A DNA stretch of 64,000 nucleotides, from positions 1,984,001-2,048,000 of the forward strand of contig NZ_JAPENW010000001.1 in the NCBI RefSeq assembly GCF_026341855.1, written 5' to 3'. Positions 7,318 through 16,767 of the stretch are shown piece by piece (position 1 is the first letter of the stretch; each line of letters begins with the position of its first letter). Under the pieces are notes generated by a model. It saw nothing but the letters and a program-made list of their open reading frames with translations, did not search any database and was not told the DNA's origin. The DNA is from Streptomyces sp. NBC_00568. Its GTDB lineage: Bacteria; Actinomycetota; Actinomycetes; Streptomycetales; Streptomycetaceae. The translations under genes and the position numbers were made by a program.

Positions 7318-9387
7318 CTAATCCACCACGATGCCGAAGTCCCGCACGAGTTCCTCCAGGCCGCCGGTGTAGCCCTTGCCGCCGAGGACGAACTTCCAGT
7401 CGCCGTCGGCCCGTCGGCGGAAGGAACCGAGTACCAGGGCGGTTTCTCGTGGCCGGCCGTCGGAGACGTCGAGCCGGTCCAGTTCGGCCAGGTCCGGATC
7501 GAGCAGCCGGATACCGGCGTCCGTGAAGCCGGAGAGGTCGGAGTCCGGGTTGATCTCGGGGTCGACGGCGGCCACGAGTACGAACCGGTCGGCCTCCGCC
7601 GGGAGCCCGTCGAAGGCGACGCGGATCGCGGCCTTGTCGGGCGCCACCGCGGCCAGTGCGCGCACCGAACCGTCGGGTGTCCGGGGGTTGTTGAAGAAGA
7701 CGAAGTGATCGTCGCTGAGGACACGGCCGCCCCGGCAGACGAGCGCGCAGACGTCCAGGGCGACGCTTCCGGTCCACGACATGCCCAGGATGTTGTAGTC
7801 GTCGGACGGCCCGGGGTCCGACGCCGGCGGAGCCGACGGTGCCGGCCGCGCCGCGGCCGGACGGCCGCGCTCGCCCAGTCGTCCGCGCAGTCCGTGTCGG
7901 TGCAGCAGGTCGACGAGTTCAGGTCCCGGGATGAGCTCCAGGGGCTTGCCGTCGGCGAAGGCGTGCGAGCCGGGACCGAACCCCGACGTCGTCACGAGCA
8001 CACCCTTGTTGGCGCCCGCGTCCTGCACCGTCCCGTACAGGTCGCGTACGGCGGTGGGCGGCACGGTGCTGCGGTAGCGCTTCACCTGCACGACGATCTT
8101 GCCGCCCCTGATCGGTGCCGGGTCGAGCGCGTCGACGTCCACGCCGCCGTCGTTCGAGCGCTGGGTCGTCACCGCCTGCATCCCCATGGCCCGGAAGAGA
8201 TCGGCGACCAGCTCCTCGAACGCGATCGGATCCATGGCGTACAGGTCCGGTTCCTCGTCGCCGCCGTGGGCGACGACCCGGTTCCCGACATCCCGCGGCC
8301 GCCGGCTCGGCCGTACGGGAGTGAGCTGGTCCGGCCGGGCCGAGAGCTGTCCGCGCAGTCCGTCGGCCAGGCAGCTGCCCGCGTCCACCTGCGCCAGGTG
8401 CAGTTCGAGGAACGAGGAGCGGGAGACCATGACCGTCGTGAGGAAGATCTGGCCCGGTCGGCCCGTCGTGGGGTCGTGCCCGTCCACGAAACCGTTCAGG
8501 ACCACCGACTCGAGTGCGCCCTGTTCATCCGCTCCGAAGAGTTCGTGCAGCACGAGCAGGGCGCACTGCGCGAGGACCTCCCGGTACAGGCTCCGGCGCT
8601 GGGTGACCGGACGCGGGGTCTCCTTGTCCTGATCGGTCCCGGACAGGTACCGGACGGACTTCACCTCGGGGACGACGCCGTAGGCGGGCAGTTCCCAGTC
8701 CAGCACCAACTGCCGGGCCGCGGTGTCGTAGGCGGCGGCGATCTGCCGCGGAAAGCCCTCCGGCCACGCGGAGGAGGAGTACAGGGCGGCGGAGAAGTAC
8801 TCGATCACGGAGTCGGGATCCTTGCGGCGGACCCCTTCGGAGACCTCGACGACACCGGCGTTGTGCCGGCGTACGTCGGCCAGCTGGGCATCGGCCCACT
8901 GCTGGTACTCCCGCTGGTAGGACGTCAGTTGCCGCAGCCGGTGCGCCTCCGCGGCCTGGGCCGCGTGCCAGTCCCGCTCGAAGCGTGCCTGTGCTTCGGC
9001 CTGCGCCTGTGCCCGGCGACTCGCGGTCCAGCCGTTCTGCGTCTGGTACTGGCCGATGTCCGGCATGGCCACCGGCTGAGCCAGCGGCCCCGGGGCGAAG
9101 GGCTGGATCTGCTCGGGGCGCATGAGCGAGGCGGCCCGGAAGGCAGGAGCCCGGCACCCCGAGGCGAGAAGGCCCTGCAGCGAGGCGACCTGTGCGTCCA
9201 GTTCCTCGGTACGGCGTTGTGCCTCCGCCTGCCGGTACTCCCGGTACTCCTGGGCGGCTCGCCGCTGGTGGGCCCGCGCCTGCTGAGCTTCCTGTCTCCG
9301 CCGTCTGGCCTCGAGCTCCTGCTGGCGCTGCTGTTGCCGTTGCACCTCGGCCCAGACGCCGACAAAACCGGCAGAGCGACGACTCAT
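7318..9387 (-). CDS. Mrr-like restriction endonuclease domain fused to a TerD domain
   Basis: The ATG at 9387 gives 689 residues. Residues ~10-75 form a Gln/Arg/Glu-rich predicted coiled coil (QRQQQRQQELEARRRRQEAQQ). A middle region (75-380) of unknown fold follows. At ~385-490 is an Mrr-type PD-(D/E)xK nuclease core (DPIAFEELVADLF, then GGVDVDA and QVKRY with the catalytic D...Q-x-K pattern). Residues ~527-689 are a TerD domain (YNILGMSWTGS, DHFVFFNNPRTPDGSV, DADFAT-like acidic Ca-binding loop residues DPEINPDSDLSGF). TerD proteins belong to the tellurite/stress Ter systems and bind calcium; Mrr nucleases cut modified DNA. A nuclease tied to a Ter module fits a stress- or phage-triggered DNA-processing role, which is inference. 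No other ter gene is nearby. Confidence 0.88.
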   Translation of the reverse strand: MSRRSAGFVGVWAEVQRQQQRQQELEARRRRQEAQQARAHQRRAAQEYREYRQAEAQRRTEELDAQVASLQGLLASGCRAPAFRAASLMRPEQIQPFAPGPLAQPVAMPDIGQYQTQNGWTASRRAQAQAEAQARFERDWHAAQAAEAHRLRQLTSYQREYQQWADAQLADVRRHNAGVVEVSEGVRRKDPDSVIEYFSAALYSSSAWPEGFPRQIAAAYDTAARQLVLDWELPAYGVVPEVKSVRYLSGTDQDKETPRPVTQRRSLYREVLAQCALLVLHELFGADEQGALESVVLNGFVDGHDPTTGRPGQIFLTTVMVSRSSFLELHLAQVDAGSCLADGLRGQLSARPDQLTPVRPSRRPRDVGNRVVAHGGDEEPDLYAMDPIAFEELVADLFRAMGMQAVTTQRSNDGGVDVDALDPAPIRGGKIVVQVKRYRSTVPPTAVRDLYGTVQDAGANKGVLVTTSGFGPGSHAFADGKPLELIPGPELVDLLHRHGLRGRLGERGRPAAARPAPSAPPASDPGPSDDYNILGMSWTGSVALDVCALVCRGGRVLSDDHFVFFNNPRTPDGSVRALAAVAPDKAAIRVAFDGLPAEADRFVLVAAVDPEINPDSDLSGFTDAGIRLLDPDLAELDRLDVSDGRPRETALVLGSFRRRADGDWKFVLGGKGYTGGLEELVRDFGIVVD

Positions 9388-9778
9388 GTGCTGCAGGCCC
9401 TCCCCAGGGTGTCGGCAGCCGAAAGGCCCCTTGGTTGTCCCCACAACCATGTGTAAGGAGGCGACTCTATCCAGTAATCGGCGTCCCGCACATCCACTCT
9501 GCGAGGCCCGCCCGCGCGGGGTATCGACGCAGGTCACATGACGCGGACGGCGCGCGCCCGAGCGCGGGGGCCACCTCCGCGGACGGGCCGCCCCCGCCGC
9601 CGGGGCTCTGCGGCCGGACCCGGCAGCCGTACGAACGGCCGGCGCCGGAAGCACGAAGGCGCCGTTCCGGTCGTACGACGGGAACGGCGCCCTGAGGCCG
9701 TGCACATGGGGCCGGCCATGACTGCCTGTCCGGTCAGGACGGCGAGGTCGGCCAGGACGGCGAGGTCGGCCAGGAGCG

Positions 9779-10819
9779 CTAGATCGTGGCGGTGTCGATC
9801 ACGAAGCGGTAGCGGACGTCGCTCGCCAGCACCCGCTCGTAGGCCTCGTTGATCTCGGAGGCGCTGATCAGCTCGATCTCGGCGCCGAAGCCGTGCTCGG
9901 CGCAGAAGTCCAGCATCTCCTGGGTCTCCTGGATACCGCCGATGCCGGAGCCCGCGAGGGTCTTGCGGCCGCCGATCACCGAGAAGAGGTTGAGGCGGAC
10001 CGGCTCCTCGGGCGCGCCCACGTTCACGAAGGCGCCGTCCGTGCGCAGCAGGGCGAGGTAGGCGTCCAGGTCCAGCGGGGCGGAGACGGTGGAGAGGATC
10101 AGGTCGAACGTGCCGCGCAGTTCCTTGAAGGTCTCGGGGTCGCTGGTGGCGTAGTAGTGGTCGGCGCCCAGCTTCAGACCGTCGTCCTTCTTGCGCAGCG
10201 ACTGGGAGAGGACCGTGACCTCGGCGCCGAGCGCGTGAGCGATCTTGACGCCCATGTGGCCGAGACCGCCCATGCCGAGGACGGCGACCTTCTTGCCGGG
10301 GCCCGCGTTCCAGTGCTTGAGCGGGGAGTACGTGGTGATGCCGGCGCAGAGCAGCGGCGCGGCCACGTCGAGGGAGATGCCGTCGGGGATGTGGAGGGTG
10401 TAGTTCTCGTCGACGACGATCTTCTCGGAGTAGCCGCCGTAGGTGGGCTCGCCGTCCTTGCCGACGGCGTTGTACGTGCCCACGCCGCCGCCGGTGCAGT
10501 ACTGCTCCAGGCCGGCCTTGCAGTTGTCGCACTCGCGGCAGGAGTCGACCAGGCAGCCGACGCCCACACGGTCGCCGACCTTGAACTTGGTGACGCCGGA
10601 GCCGACCTCGGAGACGATGCCGGCGATCTCGTGGCCCGGCACCATCGGGAAGATGGCCTCTCCCCAGCCCTCGCGGGCCTGGTGGATGTCGGAGTGGCAG
10701 ATGCCGGCGAACTTGATGTCGATCAGGACGTCGTGCTCTCGGACCTCGCGGCGCTCGATGGTGGTGCGCTCCAGCGGGGCCTTGGCGGCGGGAGCGGCGT
10801 ACGCGGCGACAGTGGTCAT
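9779..10819 (-). CDS. Zinc-dependent NAD(P) alcohol dehydrogenase (cinnamyl-alcohol/AdhA type)
   Basis: The 346-residue protein starts at the ATG at 10819 (SD AGGAGAA, 7 nt). It has [11 protein letters not shown] with the catalytic zinc Cys41, the GHE motif, four structural-zinc cysteines in [15 protein letters not shown], and a Rossmann GMGGLGHMG. This arrangement matches medium-chain dehydrogenases of the YahK/AdhC group, which reduce aldehydes with NADPH. It is divergent from the XRE/MmyB-type regulator that begins at 10993, with a 173-bp shared promoter region, so that regulator is the likely controller. Just downstream lies a small imperfect repeat of GGCGAGGTCGGCCAGGAC (about 9737-9780) without an obvious role. 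Confidence 0.93.
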   Translation of the reverse strand: MTTVAAYAAPAAKAPLERTTIERREVREHDVLIDIKFAGICHSDIHQAREGWGEAIFPMVPGHEIAGIVSEVGSGVTKFKVGDRVGVGCLVDSCRECDNCKAGLEQYCTGGGVGTYNAVGKDGEPTYGGYSEKIVVDENYTLHIPDGISLDVAAPLLCAGITTYSPLKHWNAGPGKKVAVLGMGGLGHMGVKIAHALGAEVTVLSQSLRKKDDGLKLGADHYYATSDPETFKELRGTFDLILSTVSAPLDLDAYLALLRTDGAFVNVGAPEEPVRLNLFSVIGGRKTLAGSGIGGIQETQEMLDFCAEHGFGAEIELISASEINEAYERVLASDVRYRFVIDTATI

Positions 10820-10992
10820 GCCGGGGTTCTCCTCGGGAGGGGGTGGACCGTGCCCGGCTGTCTTCCGTCGGGCACGGCATCCAGCCTGCCCGATCCCTCA
10901 GGATTCACCCAGGTCACGGCTCTGCGTATGTCCGCTGGTCCTACTACTGGCGGGGTCAGGCTCGCCTGCGTACGACGGGGAATACTGGATGG

Positions 10993-11907
10993 ATGGATGA
11001 ACAGCCCTCTGCGGGGCCCGCCGGTGAGGCGGCTCACCCGCTGGACCGGCGTGCCGAGCTCAGCGAGTTCCTGCGCAGCCGCCGCGCCCGGCTGAAGCCG
11101 GAGGACGTCGGCATGCCGGACTTCGGACGGCACCGCCGGGTGCCCGGACTGCGCCGCGAGGAGCTGGCCCAGCTGGCCGGGGTGTCCGTCGCCTACTACA
11201 CGCGCCTCGAGCAGGGCAACGGACGCAATGTGTCGGCGGAGGTGCTGGACGCGATCGCGCGGGCGCTGCGCCTGACGGACGCCGAGCACAACCACCTCAC
11301 GCACCTCGCGAAGCCCAAGCAGCACAAGAAGAAGCAGGCGGCCCGGCCGCAGCAGGTGCGGGGCGCCCTGCGTCAGCTGCTCGACACGCTCGACGGCGTC
11401 CCGGCGTACATCACCGGGCGGCGCTCGGACGTGCTCGTCTGGAACCGGATGGCCGCGGCCGTCTTCGGGGACTGGTCGGAGCTGCCGCCGCAGGAGCGGA
11501 ACTGGGCGCGGATGGTCTTCCTCAGGCCCGAGTACCGGGACCTGTTCGTGGAGTGGGAGCAGAAGGCGATCGACATCGTCTGTCTGCTGCGCATGGACGC
11601 GGGCTGCCATCCGGACGATCCGCGGCTGGCCGCGCTGGTCGGTGAGCTGTCCGTGAAGAGCGAGGACTTCCGGCGGCTGTGGGCGACGCACGACGTGAAG
11701 GAGAAGAGCCACGGGGTGAAGCTGCTGCGGCATCCTCTGGTGGGCGACCTCGCCTTGCAGTTCGAGTCGTTCCGGCTGGTCGGCGATGCCGAGCTGGCGC
11801 TCGTCACCTATCACGCGGAGCCGGGGTCGAGCTCGGCGGAGGCGCTGCGGCTGCTGGCCTCGTGGGGAACCGACGCGACCCGCGCAGGCACTTCCTCACC
11901 CCAATAG
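10993..11907 (+). CDS. XRE-family regulator with MmyB-like ligand-binding domain
   Basis: The ATG at 10993 gives 304 residues. Residues ~15-90 hold the helix-turn-helix (ELSEFLRSRRARLKPEDVG, RRVPGLRREELAQLAGVSVAYYTRLEQG). Residues ~120-290 hold the MmyB-like domain, in which a PAS-like fold binds fatty acids or other hydrophobic ligands (LLDTLDGVPAYITGRRSDVLVWNRMAAAVFGDW, RNWARMVFLRPEYRDLFV). This pair is very common in Streptomyces, and the regulator usually controls the divergent oxidoreductase. Here that is the alcohol dehydrogenase at 9779-10819. No operator could be singled out in the 173-bp spacer. Confidence 0.9.
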   Translation: MDEQPSAGPAGEAAHPLDRRAELSEFLRSRRARLKPEDVGMPDFGRHRRVPGLRREELAQLAGVSVAYYTRLEQGNGRNVSAEVLDAIARALRLTDAEHNHLTHLAKPKQHKKKQAARPQQVRGALRQLLDTLDGVPAYITGRRSDVLVWNRMAAAVFGDWSELPPQERNWARMVFLRPEYRDLFVEWEQKAIDIVCLLRMDAGCHPDDPRLAALVGELSVKSEDFRRLWATHDVKEKSHGVKLLRHPLVGDLALQFESFRLVGDAELALVTYHAEPGSSSAEALRLLASWGTDATRAGTSSPQ

Positions 11908-11949
11908 AGGTCACCCCCGGTAGGCGTCACGGCCGCTGAGCGCCCGGTG

Positions 11950-11977
11950 GTCGCCCCGCCGCACCGGTGGGGGCGAC
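11950..11977. terminator. Hairpin between convergent genes
   Basis: GTCGCCCC and GGGGCGAC pair around an 11-12 nt loop, between the convergent XRE regulator and the globin-fusion gene. It would serve as a bidirectional terminator. There is no T-run, as is usual in Streptomyces. Confidence 0.55.
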
Positions 11978-12007
11978 GGGGCAGCCCGCGGGGGGCCCGG
12001 CCGGGCA

Positions 12008-12778
12008 TCACGGCTGGTACGGCGGTGCGGCCCCCCAGGTCCACTTCGGTACCGGCTGCTCCGCCGGCGGCTTCGCGTCCGGGCCGGAGAAGTAGACGGC
12101 CAGGCGCGTGCCCCACTCGGTGTACGCGAGGAAGGCGGAGCGGAACTCGGCGTCGGTGGGGAGTCCCGCGTCGTCGGCCGCGTCCTGGAGCAGATTGACC
12201 CAGCGGCGGCGCTGCGCCTCCGTGATGCCCTTGCCCAGGTGCTTGGCGACCATGTGGCCGTGGCCCCCCTGGGTCTCGGAGTACGCCGGCGGTCCGCCGA
12301 AGACCTCGCCGAGCCAGAGGGCGACATGAGCGGCGTGCTCGGGGGCGAGGTCCGCGAACACGGGCGCGAGGAGATCGTCCTTCAGGACCTTGTCGTAGAA
12401 CGCCTCGGTGAGGCGGGTGAAGGCCTCGGCGCCGCCCGCCCAGGCGTAGAGCGTGGGCACGGAGGCGCCCTGGCCACGCACCGACGTCGGCTTGTAGTGG
12501 CGCATCTCCTCGATGTTGCCGATGAAGGGGCGGATCTCGGCGAGGAAGTCGGGGAAGAGCTCGGACTTGCGGAAGCCCTCGACGTGGTCCTCCGTCGAGG
12601 TCCAGGTGATCCTCAGGACGAAGTGCTCGAAGTCCTCCTCGCAGCGCGCGAGTTCGTAGTCGACGCACTGCGGAGCCGCGGCGAGCTGGACCGCGGCCCG
12701 GGTGTAGGCGGCGAGGAACTCCGCCGACTGGTGCTCGGAAATCCGGTAACGGATGTATTCGACTGTCGAAGCGGTCAT
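12008..12778 (-). CDS. Antibiotic-biosynthesis-monooxygenase (ABM) domain fused to a group II truncated hemoglobin
   Basis: The ATG at 12778 gives 256 residues. Residues 1-95 form a dimeric alpha-beta barrel of the ABM type (EYIRYRISEHQSAEFLAAYTRAAVQLAAAPQCVDYELARCEED...FVLRITWTSTEDH). Residues ~108-230 form a trHbO globin (YAWAGGAEAFTRLTEAFYDKVLKDDLLAPVF with the B10-type Tyr, then GGHGHMVAKHLGKGI with the proximal His and a helix-G Trp in RRRWVNLL). ABM domains often bind heme or quinones and group II globins handle O2 or NO. The fusion suggests a heme-dependent oxygenase or NO-dioxygenase with its own accessory domain. The upstream ABC genes are on the same strand but 112 bp away. Confidence 0.88.
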   Translation of the reverse strand: MTASTVEYIRYRISEHQSAEFLAAYTRAAVQLAAAPQCVDYELARCEEDFEHFVLRITWTSTEDHVEGFRKSELFPDFLAEIRPFIGNIEEMRHYKPTSVRGQGASVPTLYAWAGGAEAFTRLTEAFYDKVLKDDLLAPVFADLAPEHAAHVALWLGEVFGGPPAYSETQGGHGHMVAKHLGKGITEAQRRRWVNLLQDAADDAGLPTDAEFRSAFLAYTEWGTRLAVYFSGPDAKPPAEQPVPKWTWGAAPPYQP

Positions 12779-12889
12779 GCCCCCACACAAACACGAACGG
12801 CCACCGGAAGCCCTCTTTCCGGTGGCCCGTTCGCTCCTGGCACATATCCCCGCCCGCGTCGCGGACGGAGGGGGGTCGGCCCGTCCCGG

Positions 12890-13573
12890 CTACGCTCCCG
12901 CGTTCTCCTTGACGGTGATCTTCCCCTTGCGGATGGTCGCGACGCGCGGGGCCTTCCTCGCGATCGAGGAGTCGTGCGTGACCATGATGAAGGTGAGCCC
13001 GTGCTCCTTCCACATGGCTTCGAGTACGTCCATGATCTCGTCGCGCATGGACTCGTCGAGGTTGCCGGTGGGCTCGTCGGCGAGCAGCACCTTGGGCTGC
13101 TTGACCAGGGCGCGGGCGATCGCCACACGCTGCTGCTGACCGCCCGACAGTTCGGCGGGCAGATGTCCGAGCCGCTCGGCGAGCCCCACGGACTCCAGTG
13201 CCGCGGCGGCCCGTTCACGCCGTTCCTTCGTCTTCACACCGAGCGGTACGAGCGCTGTCTCGACGTTCTCCTGGGCGGTGAGCGTGGGGATCAGGTTGAA
13301 GCTCTGGAAGACGAAGCCGATGTTCTCGCTGCGCACCCTGGTGAGTTTCGCCTCGGACAGCTTCGCCATGTCGGTGCCGTCGAGTTCGACGCTGCCCGCC
13401 GTGGGACGGTCGAGCCCGCCGAGCATCTGGAGAAGGGTGGACTTGCCGCCACCGGTGGGGCCCTGGATGACGAGCCGGTCGCCGTCGCCGATCGTCAGGT
13501 CGATTCCGGCGAGTGCGTCGATCGTTTCCTTGCCCCGCGTATAGCGCTTGGTGACGCCTCTGAGTTCGTACAT
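12890..13573 (-). CDS. ABC transporter ATP-binding protein (MacB/LolD type)
   Basis: The 227-residue ATPase has Walker A GPTGGGKS (about residues 39-46), Q-loop FVFQSFNLIPTLTAQENV, signature LSGGQQQR, Walker B VLLADEP and the H-loop VTHD. The FQSFNLIP and LSGGQQQRVAIARAL patterns place it with the MacB/LolD group that works with FtsX-type permeases. It lies 41 bp downstream of its permease gene, so the two form one operon. Such pairs act as mechanotransmission machines or exporters of peptides and lipids; the substrate here is unknown. Confidence 0.93.
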   Translation of the reverse strand: MYELRGVTKRYTRGKETIDALAGIDLTIGDGDRLVIQGPTGGGKSTLLQMLGGLDRPTAGSVELDGTDMAKLSEAKLTRVRSENIGFVFQSFNLIPTLTAQENVETALVPLGVKTKERRERAAAALESVGLAERLGHLPAELSGGQQQRVAIARALVKQPKVLLADEPTGNLDESMRDEIMDVLEAMWKEHGLTFIMVTHDSSIARKAPRVATIRKGKITVKENAGA

Positions 13574-13614
13574 GGTGCAACTCCTGGGATACGTAAGTAC
13601 GTGAGGGGCGGGGC

Positions 13615-15081
13615 CTATTCGACGCGGCGCAGGGCGTCCGCGGGGCGCAGCCGGGAGGCCCGCCAGCCGCCGAAGGCGCCGGCGATCAGGCCGCCGGCGA
13701 CGGCCAGGGCGACCGCGACGACGATGGTGTCGACGCTGACGGGTGCGGTGAGCGCGACGTCGAGGGCCTTGGACGCGGTCTGCCGCGCCGGGCCGCCGAA
13801 GCCGCCTCCGCCGGGACCGCCGCCCGGGCCGCCGCCGCCCGTGTTCCCCAGCTGTGCCTGGAGGTTGGGGCTGATCTCGGTGACGACGTAGGCGCCCGCG
13901 AGGCCGAGGGCGATACCGAGGGCGCCGCCGACCAGGCCGTTGACGATGGCCTCGCCGACCACCTGACGGGTCACCCGGCTCGACTTCCAGCCGAGCGCCT
14001 TGAGGGTGCCGAACTCGCGCACCCGGCGGGAGACGGCGGAGGAGGTGAGCAGGCCGGCGACCAGGAACGCGGCCACGAGCACCGCGATCGAGAGCCACTT
14101 GCCGACGTTCGAGGCGAGGTCGGAGGCGGTGGACAGGGAGCCGGAGACGGTGTCCGCGAGGTCGGCGGAGGTGGTGACCGTCGTGCCCGAGATGTTCTTC
14201 TGGATGGTGCTCTTGACGCTGGAGATCTGCTGCGAGTCCGACGCCTTGACGTAGATCGTGGTGACCTTGTTCTTGGAGTCGCTGAGCGTCTGCGCCTGCT
14301 TGAGCGGGATGTAGAGGTTGGCCGCCGCGTCGCCGCTGTCGGGCGTCGCGATGCCGATGATCTTGTACTTGACGCCCTTGACGGTGACGGTGCCACCGAG
14401 CTTGAGCTTCTTCTCCTTGGCGTACGACTTGTCCGCGACGACGACCTTGGCGTTCGTCTCGGAGGTCTTGAACGTACGACCGCTGGTGATCTTCGACGAA
14501 GTCAGCGGGCCCAGGGCGGGCTTGGTGACGTCGGTGCCGTAGACCGAGTAGTTGTTGACGTCGAAGTCGGCGCCGCCGCCCTTGACGGTGCCCTGCGGCG
14601 AGGGCTGAGCGCCACCGCCACCCCGACCGCCCTGCTGGTTACCGCTGTTGGGGTCCTGCTGGAACTGACCACGGGTGAACTGGCCGTTGACCCGGATGAC
14701 CTGGAGGCTCAGTCCGCCGACGGCGTCCGCGACGCCGTTCTGGGAGTCGACCTTGGCGACGGTCGAGGAGGCCAGGGTCTGGAAGCCCTGGACCATGACG
14801 CGGTCGCTGCTCTGCTCCTTGTCGGAACCGCTCTCCCTCGCGTCGAAGTTGAAGCGCGGGCGGTCGCTGGAACTGGCGGCCGGCGCGGCGGCCTTGGTGA
14901 CCGTCATGTCGGTCCCCAGCCCGTACAGCGACTGGAGGACCTTGCCCTGGGCCTTTTCCATGCCCGAGGACACGGAACTGACCACGATGACCAGGGCTAT
15001 GCCCAGGGCGAGCCCGGAGGCGACGACGAGGGCCGCCTTTCTGCGGCGGCGCAGTTCGCGCCTCAGGTAGGTGAAGAACAT
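13615..15081 (-). CDS. ABC transporter permease, MacB/FtsX family
   Basis: The 488-residue protein begins MFFTYLRRELRRRRKAALVVASGLALGIALVIVVSS with the first membrane segment at ~17-37. A large periplasm-equivalent (MacB_PCD) domain follows, containing an Asn/Gly/Gln-rich insert (~155-175). Three further membrane segments lie near 335-365, 385-415 and 445-475 in the FtsX domain (VREFGTLKALGWKSSRVTRQVVGEAIVNGLVGGALGI). A Gly-rich loop (GGGGPGGGPGGGGFGG) precedes the last segment. The four-helix topology is that of MacB permeases. It is the first gene of the operon with the ATPase. Confidence 0.92.
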   Translation of the reverse strand: MFFTYLRRELRRRRKAALVVASGLALGIALVIVVSSVSSGMEKAQGKVLQSLYGLGTDMTVTKAAAPAASSSDRPRFNFDARESGSDKEQSSDRVMVQGFQTLASSTVAKVDSQNGVADAVGGLSLQVIRVNGQFTRGQFQQDPNSGNQQGGRGGGGAQPSPQGTVKGGGADFDVNNYSVYGTDVTKPALGPLTSSKITSGRTFKTSETNAKVVVADKSYAKEKKLKLGGTVTVKGVKYKIIGIATPDSGDAAANLYIPLKQAQTLSDSKNKVTTIYVKASDSQQISSVKSTIQKNISGTTVTTSADLADTVSGSLSTASDLASNVGKWLSIAVLVAAFLVAGLLTSSAVSRRVREFGTLKALGWKSSRVTRQVVGEAIVNGLVGGALGIALGLAGAYVVTEISPNLQAQLGNTGGGGPGGGPGGGGFGGPARQTASKALDVALTAPVSVDTIVVAVALAVAGGLIAGAFGGWRASRLRPADALRRVE

Positions 15082-15174
15082 GGCCGCAAGCTAGGTACGG
15101 CGTGTGATGAAGCCATAAGGCCGAAATAAGAGAACGATGAGAAGGCTGTGGCCGGGCCCAGAAACCTTTGAGAA

Positions 15175-15220
15175 ACGCCGATGCGGCGGCGGCCCGTGGG
15201 GGCCGCCGCCGCATCGGCGT
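15175..15220. terminator. Strong 21-bp-stem terminator downstream of the L,D-transpeptidase gene
   Basis: A perfect stem (ACGCCGATGCGGCGGCGGCCC and its complement) with the 4-nt loop GTGG lies between the stop of the L,D-transpeptidase gene at 15290 and the start of the permease at 15081. It separates the two same-strand units, so the ABC pair should have its own promoter in 15082-15174. Confidence 0.8.
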
Positions 15221-15289
15221 CGGGTCGTGTCTCGGTCCCGGACCGTCAGATCATGCCTCGATCCCGGACCGTCGGGTCGCGCCCAGGGA

Positions 15290-16543
15290 TCAGACGGCCG
15301 AACCGGCCTTCCAGGCCGCCCAGTCCAGGTTCCAGCCGTTGAGGCCGTTGTCCGGGGCGATGGTCTTGTCGCCGGTGTTCTTGACGACCACGACGTCACC
15401 GAGCAGCGTGTTGTTGTAGAACCACGCGGCGGGCGTGTTCGCGTCCTTGGCGCCCTTGGTGTCGGACAGGCCGACACAGCCGTGGCTGGTGTTGACGGAG
15501 CCGAAGATGGACTTCGCGCCCCAGTAGTTGCCGTGGATGAAGGTGCCGGAGTTCGACAGCCGCATGGCGTGCGGCACGTCCTTGATGTCGTACTCGCCCT
15601 TGCCGTCGTCCTTCTTGAAGCCGACCGTCGAGCCGTCCATCCGGGTCTCCTTGAACTTCTCGGAGATGACCATCTGGCCCTGGTAGGTCTTGTTCTCGGG
15701 CGAACCGGCGGAGATCGGGATGGTCTTGATCGTCTTGCCGTCCTGCGTGACCTTCATCGTCTTGGTCTGGGCGTCGACGATGGAGACCTGGTTGCGGCCG
15801 ATCTTGAACGTGACCGTCTTCTGCTGCACGCCGTAGACACCGCTCGCGCCCTCGACGCCGTCGAGGTTCAGCTTGAGGGTGACGGTGGAGCCGCCGGTCC
15901 AGTAGTTCTCGGGGCGGAAGTCCAGGCGGTTGGCGTTGAACCAGTGCCCGACGACCTCCTGGCCGCTGCTGGAGGAGACGGAGATCCCCTTCTGCACGTC
16001 GGCCTTGTTGGTGATCGCCTTGTCGAAGTTGATCGAGACCGGCATGCCGACGCCGACGGTGGAACCGTCCTCCGGCGTGAAGTTGCCGATGAAGCTGTTG
16101 GACGGGGAGACCGTCGTGAACGACGCGTTCTCGTGGGCGGTGCGGCCCTCGGAGTCGGCGGCCTCGGCGGCGATCTTGTACGTGGTGGCGCGTTCCAGCC
16201 GGTTGAGGGGCTTCCAGCTCTTCTTGTCCGCTGATATCTGACCGGCGACGGCGGTGCCGGTCGCGGTCTTCATCGTGACGGACGTGAGCGAGCCCTTGCT
16301 GACCGTGACCGCCGTGCCGTTGTTGATCGAGGCGTTGTCGGAGCCGTCCTTGGGCGTGATCTTGATCTGGGCCTCGGAGGTCTTCTTGGCCGCAGCCTCG
16401 TCGACCTTGGCGGCCGACGTGCTGTCGCCGCCGTCCGATTCGCTGGCCTTGTCGTTGCCTCCGCTGCACGCAGAGAGCACCAGCACCCCGCCGAGCAGTG
16501 CGGACGCGGTCATCAGACGCTTGCGCCGCTTACTGTTCGTCAT
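15290..16543 (-). CDS. Lipoprotein L,D-transpeptidase with Ig-like domains (YkuD family)
   Basis: The ATG at 16543 has SD GGAGAAG 6 nt upstream and is preferred over the ATG at 16558. The 417-residue protein starts with a basic region, a hydrophobic core and a lipobox LSAC (Cys26), so it is a membrane-anchored lipoprotein. An acidic Ser/Asp linker follows, then Ig-like domains (~60-270) of the kind found before the catalytic domain in actinobacterial L,D-transpeptidases. The C-terminal YkuD domain carries HGNYWG and the catalytic SHGC motif (His-Gly-Cys). The enzyme makes 3-3 cross-links in peptidoglycan or attaches proteins to it, on the outer face of the membrane. Confidence 0.94.
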   Translation of the reverse strand: MTNSKRRKRLMTASALLGGVLVLSACSGGNDKASESDGGDSTSAAKVDEAAAKKTSEAQIKITPKDGSDNASINNGTAVTVSKGSLTSVTMKTATGTAVAGQISADKKSWKPLNRLERATTYKIAAEAADSEGRTAHENASFTTVSPSNSFIGNFTPEDGSTVGVGMPVSINFDKAITNKADVQKGISVSSSSGQEVVGHWFNANRLDFRPENYWTGGSTVTLKLNLDGVEGASGVYGVQQKTVTFKIGRNQVSIVDAQTKTMKVTQDGKTIKTIPISAGSPENKTYQGQMVISEKFKETRMDGSTVGFKKDDGKGEYDIKDVPHAMRLSNSGTFIHGNYWGAKSIFGSVNTSHGCVGLSDTKGAKDANTPAAWFYNNTLLGDVVVVKNTGDKTIAPDNGLNGWNLDWAAWKAGSAV

Positions 16544-16767
16544 CACACGCTTCTCCATCGTTGCCGAATCCCGAAAAGACACAAGAGCCCCGTAACAATC
16601 TCCAACGCCAAGACCGGTTCGTCCCGTTCCACTTCTCGCGGAAGTGTGGTCCACGCCACGTCCGGGTGAACGGGACGGGAGTGACGCGAGGCGGCCTGTG
16701 CGTCTCCGGAGACGAGAAAACCCCGGGCGGCGGTTGCCGACCGGGGTCACTGATTTCCCGAGCCGCG

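Noticed and set aside
7153..9456. Plus-strand frame opposite the Mrr-TerD gene
   Set aside because: The minus strand has nuclease and TerD motifs and a good start; the plus frame begins in the minisatellite.
9737..9780. Short GGCGAGGTCGGCCAGGAC repeats near the alcohol dehydrogenase stop
   Set aside because: Two or three imperfect copies in GC-rich spacer; too little to call regulatory.
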